Positions 8,138 through 15,763 of a stretch of DNA of 47,218 bases are shown one piece after another. Where the stretch lies: positions 1-47,218 of the forward strand of contig CAMCYT010000001.1 in NCBI GenBank assembly GCA_945885485.1, given 5' to 3'. This DNA comes from Prosthecobacter debontii (GTDB lineage Bacteria > Verrucomicrobiota > Verrucomicrobiia > Verrucomicrobiales > Akkermansiaceae). The notes beneath the pieces are model-generated. The model had not been told where the DNA came from. It made no database searches and saw only the letters and a list, made by a program, of their open reading frames with translations. Made by a program: the position numbers and the translations under genes. How positions within the stretch are numbered: position 1 is the stretch's first letter; each line of letters opens with the position of its first letter.

Positions 8138-8806
8138 ATGATCTCCGTTCTTAACCTCTCCAAAACCTACGAAACCCCAGGAGAAGCCATCCAGGTTCTC
8201 GACCGCCTAGACCTGACTCTCGCCGCCGGAGAAACCGCCGCCATCGTCGGCCCTTCCGGCAGCGGGAAATCCACGCTTCTCAATCTTCTCGGCGCCTTGG
8301 ATAGACCGACCTCCGGCTCGATCACGATTGGCGATCAGGATATTTCCACCTTCTCGGAGGAACAGGCAGCCGCTTTCCGCAACCACTCGCTCGGTTTCAT
8401 TTTTCAACAACAGCATCTTCTTCCGCAGCTCAACGTTCTCGAAAACGTCCTAGTCCCACGCCTCGCCGGCGATTGGCAGGAATCCGCCGACGACACAGAA
8501 AAACGTGCGCTAAAACTCCTTGAAAGCGTCGGTCTCTCCGGCCGCCTCCACCACCTTCCGTGGCAACTCTCCGGCGGCGAAAAACTCCGCACCGCCGTCG
8601 CCCGCGCCCTCATCAACCGCCCCAAACTCATCCTCGCCGATGAACCCACCGGCTCTCTCGATCCCGCTTCCGCCGACACCGTCGCCGACCTCCTCCTCGC
8701 CCTCAACCGCGACCACGGAGTCACCCTCATCGTCGTCACCCACAACCTCGCCATCGCGAAGCGCATGGGAAAAACCTTCGAGCTGAGAAACGGCAAGCTC
8801 CACTGA
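8138..8806 (+). CDS. LolD/MacB-type ABC transporter ATPase
   Basis: 222 residues, typical LolD length. Walker A is GPSGSGKST (38-46), the Q-loop is in FIFQQQHLLPQLNVLENV, the signature is LSGGEK (144-149) and Walker B is LILADEP (164-170). This subfamily pairs with FtsX-like permeases to extract or move lipids, lipoproteins or small molecules from the inner membrane. The expected partner is the permease at 9517-12729, but a toxin-antitoxin pair has come to lie between the two. The gene is strongly GC-rich, in contrast with the AT-rich spacer that begins right after its stop codon. Confidence 0.9.
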   Translation: MISVLNLSKTYETPGEAIQVLDRLDLTLAAGETAAIVGPSGSGKSTLLNLLGALDRPTSGSITIGDQDISTFSEEQAAAFRNHSLGFIFQQQHLLPQLNVLENVLVPRLAGDWQESADDTEKRALKLLESVGLSGRLHHLPWQLSGGEKLRTAVARALINRPKLILADEPTGSLDPASADTVADLLLALNRDHGVTLIVVTHNLAIAKRMGKTFELRNGKLH

Positions 8807-8812
8807 CAAGAA

Positions 8813-8859
8813 GTAGTGAAAATTCATCTTTAAATCTGATTCTATTCATGTTTTACTAC
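8813..8859 (+). promoter_or_regulatory. Possible operator upstream of toxin-antitoxin pair
   Basis: GTAGTGAAAA at 8813-8822 and TTTTACTAC at 8851-8859 form an inverted repeat with a one-base bulge, in an AT-rich spacer that ends five bases before the GTG start of the antitoxin. Antitoxins of this class usually bind such repeats to repress their own operon. The call rests on position and symmetry only. Confidence 0.35.
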
Positions 8860-8863
8860 GGCT

Positions 8864-9145
8864 GTGCCACTTGATCTTAGAATTAACGAGATTCATCCCA
8901 TTTCAGATTTCGTCCGTAATGCCAGCGCGCATACCGCCCGAATTCGCCTAACCAAGCGGGCGGAAATTCTCACCCAACATGGCCGCCCCAGCCTCGCGGT
9001 GATGCCGGCCGAGGAATACGAACGCTTGTCCGTTGCCGCCGAATATCTCGATAGCATCGAGGCGATTAGGATCGGCCTCGAGGCTGCGGAGGCGGGACGT
9101 TCAAAACCTTTGTCCGAATCGATTCTCGGGTGGGAAGCACTCTGA
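8864..9145 (+). CDS. Phd/YefM-type antitoxin
   Basis: 93 residues from a GTG start at 8864. The middle part (IRLTKRAEILTQHGRPSLAV then MPAEEYERLS) is the Phd/YefM pattern: a DNA-binding N-terminal domain in which h-T-x-x-G-x-P/R-h is followed by a hydrophobic strand and a Y-E-R-L helix. The C-terminal part is helical and would bind the toxin. The toxin gene starts 6 bases after its stop, the usual antitoxin-first order. The module interrupts an ABC transporter operon and so is probably a later arrival. Confidence 0.75.
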   Translation: MPLDLRINEIHPISDFVRNASAHTARIRLTKRAEILTQHGRPSLAVMPAEEYERLSVAAEYLDSIEAIRIGLEAAEAGRSKPLSESILGWEAL

Positions 9146-9151
9146 CCGCAA

Positions 9152-9475
9152 ATGCTCCACCGAGTAATCATCACTGATCCAGCGGATGAGAATTTTCGCG
9201 ACCATTTTCTATGGATCCGGGAACGCTCTCCGCAAGGTGCGGAAGCGTGGCGCACCCGCATCATCAACGCCATCAAATCACTTGAAATCGCACCGGAACG
9301 ACATGCACTTGCAAGGGAATCCGCCGCCTTCCCTGTCGAGATCCGCTGCCTGCTCTCAGGAAAAAACCATTCCGCATTCCGTATTCTCTACCAGATCAAA
9401 GGCGACGAGGTTCGGGTGCTCGCAATCCGTCGGCCTTCACAGGATCTCATGGAGCCAGAGGATCATTCAGAATGA
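9152..9475 (+). CDS. RelE/ParE-superfamily toxin
   Basis: 107 residues. The order of elements is ParE/RelE-like: HRVIITDPADENFRDHFLWI (strand and first helix), SPQGAEAWRTRIINAIKSLE (second helix, the common h-x-x-L/I-x-x-x-P pattern after it), and FRILYQIKGDEVRVLAIRRP (C-terminal strands). The family acts as an mRNA interferase or a gyrase inhibitor; which one cannot be told from the sequence. It begins 6 bases after the antitoxin stop. Confidence 0.75.
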   Translation: MLHRVIITDPADENFRDHFLWIRERSPQGAEAWRTRIINAIKSLEIAPERHALARESAAFPVEIRCLLSGKNHSAFRILYQIKGDEVRVLAIRRPSQDLMEPEDHSE

Positions 9476-9516
9476 TTTTTTATGACTCCTGACCCCTTCT
9501 CCCTAACTCGTTCCTC

Positions 9517-12500
9517 ATGACCTCCTCAGCTTTCATCCTCCGCGGCCTCCGGCATTACCGCAGCGCTTACCTCGGCGTTCTGTTAGGTTCCGCCCTCGGC
9601 GCGATGGTTCTGTTAGGCGCGCTATTCGCCGGGGATTCCGTGAAATCCACGCTTCGCCAGATCGCTGAACAACGCACCGGCCGCACCACCCTCGTCCTAG
9701 CCGGTGGCGAAAATTTCTTCCGTGCCCGTCTTGCGAACGACCTTCCCGGCACCGCTCCGGTTCTCCAACTCCGCAGCCAAGTCGATACCCCGTCCGGCCG
9801 CTCGACCGGCCAAGTCAACCTGTTCGGCGTCACTCCGGAGTTTTGGAAATTCGCTCCCGGAAATATAAACCCGCCCGCCCTCGATAAAAGCTCTTGGGCG
9901 ATCAACCGCGAACTCGCCCGCACCCTCGATCTCTCGCTCGGCGATACGCTTGTCATCCGTCTTGGAAAACCCGGCCTCGCTTCTCGCGACGCCCCGCTTT
10001 CCGGCGAACCCGAGGAACTCATCACCATCCGCGGCACCGTTGCCGAAATCCGCGAGGACGACGCCATGGGTCGCTTCAATCTCCAAGCCACGCAACTCCC
10101 CGCACCGGCCATTTTTCTCCCCATCGAAGCTCTCGCCGCCGCAATCGAGCGACCTGACAGCGCGAACCTCCTGCTGTTTCAGGAAAATCTAACCACGGAT
10201 GAAGCCACCGCTCGCATCCGCAAATCCGCCCAACTCGCCGATTACGGACTGTCCCTGTTAGATGTCCCGCTTTCTAGCGCCACCGAGATCCGCACCGACC
10301 GCATTTTCCTCCCCACTCTCATCGAGGAAAAACTCCGCACTCTCCTTCCTTCATCCCGCCCCGTCCTCACCTACCTCGCTAACACCATCGCCGCTAACGG
10401 CAAGGAGACACCCTACTCGATGGTCACCGGCATCGACCCCGCCGCCGTATCTTTTGTCCCCGACGATCTCGCGCCCGACCAGATCGTCCTCAATTCCTGG
10501 GAAGCCGAAGACCTCGCCGCCAAGCCCGGCGACACCGTCACACTCCGCTATTTCACACTCGGCAACGGCAATCAACTCATCGAGAAATCCTCCACGTTCC
10601 GCGTCCATAGCATCGTCCCGCTCGAAGGAGCTGCTGCCGACAAACTCTGGATGCCGGATTTCCCGGGCATCGCCGAAGCTGACAATTCCGCCGACTGGAC
10701 TTCCGGCCTCCCACTCGATCTCAGCCGTATTCGCGATAAGGACGAAACCTATTGGGATGACCATCGCGGCACGCCCAAAGCCTTCATTACCCACGATGCC
10801 GCTCGCGCCATGTGGAGCAACCGTTGGGGCAACGCCACCTCGCTCAGAATCAGCAGCGAGCAAATTTCTATCCCCGAGTTAGAAACTAAAATCCTCAACA
10901 CCCTCACTCCCGCCGACGCTGGCTTGCTGATCCGCGACATCGCCACCGAAAGCGCAAGCGCCGCATCTTCTCCCGTCGATATCGCCAGCCTGTTCCTGAG
11001 CATGTCGTTTTTCCTCATCCTCGCCGCCGTCGCTCTAACAGCCATGTTGTTCCGCTTCAATGTCGAGCAACGCAACCACGAGTCCGGCCTGCTCGCCGCA
11101 CTTGGCATTCCCGCGAAAAAAATTCTCCGCTGGCGTCTGCTCGAAGGCTTGGTCGTCGTCACGATCGGAAGCGCGCTCGGCGCACTGCTCGCCTTCGCCT
11201 ACACCCGTGGCTTGCTGCTATTTCTCGAATCCATTTGGAACCGAGGTGATGATCGCATGTTCCGCTTCCACGCCGCCCCGGCATCCATCGGCGGCGGCAT
11301 CATCGGCTTCATCTTCCTGATGATGATCACGATCTGGTTCGTCACCCGCCGCCAAGCGAAACGCTCCGCCAGCCTGCGCCTCGAATCCGGTAGCGAGGAA
11401 ATCCTACGCAGCGGGAAATCACGCGCTCGCTGGATCGCCCCCGCAGCGGCCATCATGGGTGTTGCCGCACTGTTGGGATCGAAAATGATCGGTACTCAAG
11501 GCGCATTTTTCCTCGCTGGATTTTCCTTCCTCATCGCCGGCCTCGCGCTCTTCCGCGTGGCTGGAACATCTCGCTCCAGTTCTTCTCTAACCATCGCCCA
11601 CCTCGCCCGACTCAACATCTCCCGCCGCCCGACCCGTTCGTTAGTCGTTGTCGGTAGTCTCGCCGCCGGACTTTTCCTCGTCGTCTCCGTCACCGCTTTC
11701 CAAAAACACGGAGGCGGCGATTGGCAGAAACGCTCCGCTCCCTCCGGAGGTTTCGCGTTCTGGATCGAAACCACCACTCCCGTCCACCGCAGTTCCGCCT
11801 CAGACTCCACCGCCGACATCCTCAACCTCGGCGACCAACGCGGAAAACTCGGTGACATCCTCCCTTTCCGCATCGGCACCGGCGACGACGCCTCTTGCTT
11901 CAACCTCAACTCCGTCTCTCGTCCTCGCCTTCTCGCCACCGATACCAGCGCCCTCGAACAACGTGGTTCCTTCACCATCAAATCCACCGCCCCCGGCATC
12001 GAACCAACTTGGAAATCCCTTCGCGAAGGCGATACCATCCGCGCCTTCATCGATGAAACCACCCTCATGTGGGTTCTGAAAAAAAAGCCCGGCGACCGCA
12101 TCGACTACACCGATGAACAGGGCAATACCTTCCCACTTGAAATCGCTGGAACTCTAACAGCTTCTGTTTTCCAAGGTAGCTTCATCGTCGATGAACAACG
12201 CTACCTCGAACGCTACCCCTCCACCGGAGGCTATCAGCTTTTCCTCGCCGAAACTACCAACGATCTAACAGAAAACCGAAACATTCTCCAACGCGCCCTC
12301 ACCGACCTAGGAGCCACCGTCACCACCACCACCGAGCGCCTCGCCGCATTCAACAGTGTGGAAAACACCTACATCTCAATCTTCAACGTCCTCGGCGGCC
12401 TCGGCGTGATCCTCGGAGCCGCCGGCCTCGGCATCGTCACCGCCCGCAATCTAGCAGAACGCCAACACGAGTTCACACAACTCCATCAGATCGGCATTTC

Positions 12501-12729
12501 ACGGAAAATCATCCGCTCCCTCATCGTCCGAGAAACCCGACAGTTCATCCTCTGGGCCATCGGTATCGGCCTCATCGCCGCCATCATCTCCGTCCTCCCA
12601 GCCCTACCCGCCACCGGCCTGCTCACCTCCCTTGCCTGGATCACCGCTCTGGCCATCCTGTTTCTCCTCACCGCCACCTCCTGCGCCTGGATTGCTTACC
12701 GAAAGTCGGTGCTGTTTGGGTTAAAGTGA
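9517..12729 (+). CDS. Large FtsX-type ABC transporter permease
   Basis: 1070 residues. One span near residues 10-38, a large extracytoplasmic domain, then three spans around 490-620 (including FLSMSFFLILAAVALTAMLF), a pair near 640-690, another soluble domain, and three C-terminal spans (about 945-1065). The motif NVEQRNHESGLLAALGIPAK after the first FtsX span is the coupling-helix type segment seen in LolC/MacB-like permeases, and NLAERQHEFTQLHQIGISRK repeats it at the second FtsX domain. This is the double-FtsX (YbbP-like) layout. It is the natural partner of the ATPase at 8138-8806. The gene carries six exact copies of the CTGTTAG heptamer, the densest in the window. Confidence 0.88.
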   Translation: MTSSAFILRGLRHYRSAYLGVLLGSALGAMVLLGALFAGDSVKSTLRQIAEQRTGRTTLVLAGGENFFRARLANDLPGTAPVLQLRSQVDTPSGRSTGQVNLFGVTPEFWKFAPGNINPPALDKSSWAINRELARTLDLSLGDTLVIRLGKPGLASRDAPLSGEPEELITIRGTVAEIREDDAMGRFNLQATQLPAPAIFLPIEALAAAIERPDSANLLLFQENLTTDEATARIRKSAQLADYGLSLLDVPLSSATEIRTDRIFLPTLIEEKLRTLLPSSRPVLTYLANTIAANGKETPYSMVTGIDPAAVSFVPDDLAPDQIVLNSWEAEDLAAKPGDTVTLRYFTLGNGNQLIEKSSTFRVHSIVPLEGAAADKLWMPDFPGIAEADNSADWTSGLPLDLSRIRDKDETYWDDHRGTPKAFITHDAARAMWSNRWGNATSLRISSEQISIPELETKILNTLTPADAGLLIRDIATESASAASSPVDIASLFLSMSFFLILAAVALTAMLFRFNVEQRNHESGLLAALGIPAKKILRWRLLEGLVVVTIGSALGALLAFAYTRGLLLFLESIWNRGDDRMFRFHAAPASIGGGIIGFIFLMMITIWFVTRRQAKRSASLRLESGSEEILRSGKSRARWIAPAAAIMGVAALLGSKMIGTQGAFFLAGFSFLIAGLALFRVAGTSRSSSSLTIAHLARLNISRRPTRSLVVVGSLAAGLFLVVSVTAFQKHGGGDWQKRSAPSGGFAFWIETTTPVHRSSASDSTADILNLGDQRGKLGDILPFRIGTGDDASCFNLNSVSRPRLLATDTSALEQRGSFTIKSTAPGIEPTWKSLREGDTIRAFIDETTLMWVLKKKPGDRIDYTDEQGNTFPLEIAGTLTASVFQGSFIVDEQRYLERYPSTGGYQLFLAETTNDLTENRNILQRALTDLGATVTTTTERLAAFNSVENTYISIFNVLGGLGVILGAAGLGIVTARNLAERQHEFTQLHQIGISRKIIRSLIVRETRQFILWAIGIGLIAAIISVLPALPATGLLTSLAWITALAILFLLTATSCAWIAYRKSVLFGLK

Positions 12730-12867
12730 TGGGCGGCATGGGGCATCGAGTTTCACTAAATGGTACCAGGTGCCGCATATTAACATTGCACGCTCAAATG
12801 GAGGGAGCGAGTCATCGTCGCCAAATGAAATCTTGGCAAAGTGTTCTGTAGAGCTATGCTCGCGGCG

Positions 12868-13347
12868 ATGAATACCAACGACTCCAACCAACTGAATCCG
12901 GAACCTAAGAAAAGCTCGACCAAGAAGTGGCTTCTCGGAGGCTGCGGCTGCCTGACTATCATCGCAGTAGTGTTGGGTATCGGGACCTTTATGGCCTATA
13001 AATCGGGCAAGGGCTTCTTCGGCGACATGATGAATCTTGCTAAGGCCGCGGAAGAAACGATGCAGGCTCCCGAAGTCATCGAAGCCTTCGGAACACCTGT
13101 GGAACAAAGCGGTACCCAGCAGCAATCGACGAGTAATGTCAACGGCAAGAGCGTGACGGAAATCACCCAAGGTCTCAAAGGACCGAAAGGCGAGGGCAAA
13201 CTCGTCATGACCATGGAGCAAAGCGGCGGGTCCGTTATGCCTAAACTGTCATCCGCCAAAATTATCACCCCGGACGGAACGGAAATCCCAATCAAATTGG
13301 GTGCTGCGACTGCCGCGCCATCAACAGACCTGCCGGCACCGGAATAG
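12868..13347 (+). CDS. Coa1-like single-span membrane protein
   Basis: 159 residues from ATG 12868; a longer frame from 12841 adds nine unlikely residues. A hydrophilic Lys/Ser-rich N-terminus precedes one membrane span (about 30-50: LLGGCGCLTIIAVVLGIGTF), then an extracytoplasmic domain. The segment EVIEAFGTPVEQSG, followed by GLKGPKGEGKLVMTMEQSGG, resembles the cytochrome oxidase assembly protein 1 (Coa1) domain, in which a predicted G-x-P is followed by G-P-x-G-x-G and beta strands. Many bacterial proteins with this domain are of unknown function. Stands alone between the permease and the four-helix-bundle cassette. Confidence 0.6.
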   Translation: MNTNDSNQLNPEPKKSSTKKWLLGGCGCLTIIAVVLGIGTFMAYKSGKGFFGDMMNLAKAAEETMQAPEVIEAFGTPVEQSGTQQQSTSNVNGKSVTEITQGLKGPKGEGKLVMTMEQSGGSVMPKLSSAKIITPDGTEIPIKLGAATAAPSTDLPAPE

Positions 13348-13389
13348 TGACACGGAGTCAATCCGTTATTTAAAATTAAGCAGGGCTCT

Positions 13390-13451
13390 TTCGGTTTGAT
13401 TGACTGCGTTGCACTCCGTCCAAGCAGTTAGGATCATTCGGTTTGATTGAC
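13390..13451 (+). repeat. 15-base direct repeat before the four-helix-bundle cassette
   Basis: TTCGGTTTGATTGAC occurs at 13390-13404 and again at 13437-13451. The last seven bases of the second copy are the first bases of the left cassette arm. This may be a leftover from an earlier insertion or excision at the same point. Confidence 0.6.
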
Positions 13452-13892
13452 GATTGATGATTGTTGAGGTTTGATTTTTGAATGAAGAAATTGTCCCCCC
13501 AAGAACTTGAAGATCGGCTGATAGATTTTGCAGTAGCGATTATTGACGTCACGGAAGCTTTACCTAATTCAAAAGCAGGTAATCATGTTTCTGGTCAGTT
13601 GATACGATCAGGAACATCTCCGGCACCAAACTACGGTGAAGCACGTAGTGCTGAATCAAGAAAAGATTTCATACATAAGATGAAGATTTCTCTGAAAGAA
13701 TTGAGAGAAACAATGATCTGGCTCAAGATTGCTTCGCGCAAACGAATGATCACTGGTGAAGGCGTCGTTGCGTCGATACAAGAATGCGACGAACTGATTT
13801 CCATCTTCGTAAGCAGCACCAGAACCGCCGATGCAGGGTAAAAGATCTTCTAAATCAAAAATCAACATTCGTCACTCATCAATCGTCAATCC
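13445..13892 (+). mobile_element. Four-helix-bundle gene cassette with inverted-repeat arms
   Basis: Left arm 13445-13481 starts GATTGACGATTGATGATTG and runs through TTTGATTTTTGA directly into the ATG of the gene at 13482. Right arm 13851-13892 is its inverted complement (its complement also starts GATTGACGATTGATGA) and begins nine bases after the gene's stop. The gene therefore has almost no sequence of its own outside the arms. AT content is well above the surrounding genes. The arms recur without the gene at 15527-15725. No transposase or integrase is encoded. Four-helix-bundle (TIGR02436-type) genes are known inside 23S rRNA intervening sequences, where they are also framed by complementary stems, so a cassette reading is reasonable. 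Confidence 0.65.
13482..13841 (+). CDS. Four-helix-bundle protein (23S rRNA IVS-protein family)
   Basis: 119 residues, typical for the family. Four amphipathic helices are visible: about 5-25 (LEDRLIDFAVAIIDVTEALP), 30-45 (HVSGQLIRSGTSPAPNYGEA), 48-82 (rich in K/E with IHKMKISLKELRETMIWLK) and 90-115. The R-S-G-T-S-x-x-x-N-Y-x-E-A pattern joining helices 2 and 3 is the hallmark of the intervening-sequence protein/four-helix-bundle family. These proteins are positively charged on one face and may bind nucleic acid; the relative Avd works with retroelement reverse transcriptases. No reverse transcriptase is near. The start codon lies at the inner edge of the left inverted-repeat arm. Confidence 0.88.
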   Translation: MKKLSPQELEDRLIDFAVAIIDVTEALPNSKAGNHVSGQLIRSGTSPAPNYGEARSAESRKDFIHKMKISLKELRETMIWLKIASRKRMITGEGVVASIQECDELISIFVSSTRTADAG

Positions 13893-14031
13893 ATTCTTCC
13901 AACCACACGCAGGGTTCTTCCTGTTTAACCTAAATGTTAAAATGGGAGCCCTGTCTCCTTTAAAGAGTCTCCAAAAGGCTTGTCCGCTGTGCGGCGTGAT
14001 GATTTAAACAACACAACAACAATTCTTACTC

Positions 14032-15477
14032 ATGTCCGCTCTCAAGCTCACTCGCACCCAATGGCTGATTTGCGTCATCGCCGCCTTGGGTTTCGCCTTC
14101 GATATTTATGAACTGCTGATGCTGCCGCTGATCGTCGGGCCTGCCTTACAGGAACTCATCGGCGCGGCGCCGGGGTCGCCGGAGTTCAACAGTTGGATAG
14201 GGAAATTGTTTTTCATCCCGGCCATCGCGGGCGGCATCTTCGGGTTGCTGGGCGGGTATCTAACAGATCGCTTGGGGCGTCGCCGGGTGTTGACGTGGAG
14301 TATTTTGCTTTATGCTTTTTCAGCCTTCGCGGCCGGATACTCGACGAGTGTGGAGATGCTGTTGTTCTTCCGCTGCCTGGTTTTCATCGGCGTATGCGTC
14401 GAGTTTGTCGCGGCGGTGGCATGGCTTGCCGAGCTTTTTCCCGATCCGAAACAGCGAGAGAAAGTGCTCGGCTACACGCAGGCGTTTTCATCCATCGGTG
14501 GTCTGATGGTGGCAGTGGCATACGGCATTTGCGTAAAATATTCCGGCAGCTTTCCTGCGATTCATCTGCCCGATTTCCTCAGTGGCCTGTTTGGGGGAGG
14601 AACGGTGGGGGACGAGAATGCCGCTTGGCGCTATACTCTTATGTCCGGTGTGATTCCCGCCATCCCGCTGATCATCATCCGCCCCTTCCTGCCCGAGTCA
14701 CCCGCATGGGCGCAGAAAAAGGCCGCAGGCACTCTCAAGCGTCCCAGTATTCGCGAGCTTTTCACCCCAGAACTCCGCCGCACCACGCTAGTCACTACAG
14801 CGATGTTTGCCATGGCCTACGGTGCCGCGTTCGGAGCCATCCAGCACATCCCACGCATCATTCCGGGTCTGCCGGAAGTGAAGGTCGCCTCGCAGGCCGC
14901 CTCGGCCGCCGCCGCCAAGGCGAATGCCGGGAAACCTGCGGGTGTCATCAAAAAAGCCGCTATCGTCGCCGGGAAAAAAGCGGAGCAATCCATCGCGGCG
15001 AACACCACGAAGATCCAGGAAGTCGGCGGCTTGGTAGGTCGCTTCTTGCTGGCGTATCTGGCCGTCATCATCATCAGCCGCCGCAAGCTGCTTCGTTTGT
15101 TTGTTATTCCCGGCCTGATCGTCATGCCTTTGGTCTTCGCCTACTGCGGCGTAACCGGACTGCTGCCCTTGCAAATCGGCATCTTCTTCGCGGGCTTGCT
15201 CACCGTCGGGCAGTTCAGCTTTTGGGGAAATTACCTCCCACGGGTCTATCCCATGCATCTCCGTGGCACGGGCGAAAGCTTCGCCGCCAACATCGGCGGC
15301 CGACTGATCGGCACCTCATTTGCTTGGATCACCACCACTCTCGCCACCACCACAGATTTGGCAGCAGCACCGGCCAAGCTAGCCTACACAGCGGCGGCGG
15401 TGGGTTGCGGCGTGTATCTTGTCAGCCTGATTCTTTCCTTCTTCCTGCCCGAACCCAAAGAAGAGCTACTGGACTGA
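14032..15477 (+). CDS. MFS transporter
   Basis: 481 residues, twelve predicted spans. The first cytoplasmic loop reads GGYLTDRLGRRRVL, the MFS signature (G-x-x-x-D-R-x-G-R-R). PESPAWAQKK ends the N-terminal half, as in sugar/aromatic-acid symporter branches. Odd feature: the loop at about residues 285-330 is an Ala/Lys/Gly-rich stretch (ASQAASAAAAKANAGKPAG and beyond), longer and more repetitive than in typical members. Substrate unknown. It is the first gene after the four-helix-bundle cassette and carries one CTAACAG site at 14259. The leader (13893-14031) has no recognised regulatory element. Confidence 0.85.
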   Translation: MSALKLTRTQWLICVIAALGFAFDIYELLMLPLIVGPALQELIGAAPGSPEFNSWIGKLFFIPAIAGGIFGLLGGYLTDRLGRRRVLTWSILLYAFSAFAAGYSTSVEMLLFFRCLVFIGVCVEFVAAVAWLAELFPDPKQREKVLGYTQAFSSIGGLMVAVAYGICVKYSGSFPAIHLPDFLSGLFGGGTVGDENAAWRYTLMSGVIPAIPLIIIRPFLPESPAWAQKKAAGTLKRPSIRELFTPELRRTTLVTTAMFAMAYGAAFGAIQHIPRIIPGLPEVKVASQAASAAAAKANAGKPAGVIKKAAIVAGKKAEQSIAANTTKIQEVGGLVGRFLLAYLAVIIISRRKLLRLFVIPGLIVMPLVFAYCGVTGLLPLQIGIFFAGLLTVGQFSFWGNYLPRVYPMHLRGTGESFAANIGGRLIGTSFAWITTTLATTTDLAAAPAKLAYTAAAVGCGVYLVSLILSFFLPEPKEELLD

Positions 15478-15526
15478 TTGGAGCGCCAATAAAATTTTGG
15501 CGGCATGGGAATGTGAATTTTCTTAC

Positions 15527-15725
15527 AGATCAAAAATTAAAAATTAACAATCATCAATCGTCAATAAATCTTCGCGCGATGTAGAGTTAATAAAATGTTA
15601 GATAATGCGCTTTAAATGCCTCTATTGTAATCCGTTAGGCAGTTAGAACTACGCCATGAAATGAAAGTTCGCTAAGCTCTCAAGGCATTGACGATTGATG
15701 ATTGTTAATTTTTGATTTTTGAATG
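15527..15725. repeat. Inside-out pair of the four-helix-bundle cassette arms
   Basis: Arm A, 15527-15567, is the right-arm type; its complement reads ATTGACGATTGATGATTG then TTAATTTTTAATTTTTGA. Arm B, 15687-15725, is the left-arm type and runs on to GAATGAAG, that is, through the cassette's start codon and second codon. The arms match each other nearly perfectly over about 34 bases but face outward (right arm first), opposite to the intact cassette at 13445-13892. The 118 bases between them encode nothing I can recognise. After arm B no four-helix-bundle reading frame continues. Confidence 0.75.
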
Positions 15726-15763
15726 AAGAGAAAGGACGCTTCATCTGCGAAGTCCCCGCTGCT

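Noticed and set aside
13482..13841. Diversity-generating retroelement (Avd role)
   Set aside because: No reverse transcriptase, template repeat or variable repeat is visible nearby.
14193..15584. Long open frame (463 codons) on the plus strand overlapping the MFS gene
   Set aside because: Arg/His/Ser-rich product without hydrophobic pattern, typical of a shadow frame in GC-rich DNA; the MFS frame has clear motifs.
13445..15725. CRISPR array
   Set aside because: The repeated arms are inverted, only four in number, and not regularly spaced.
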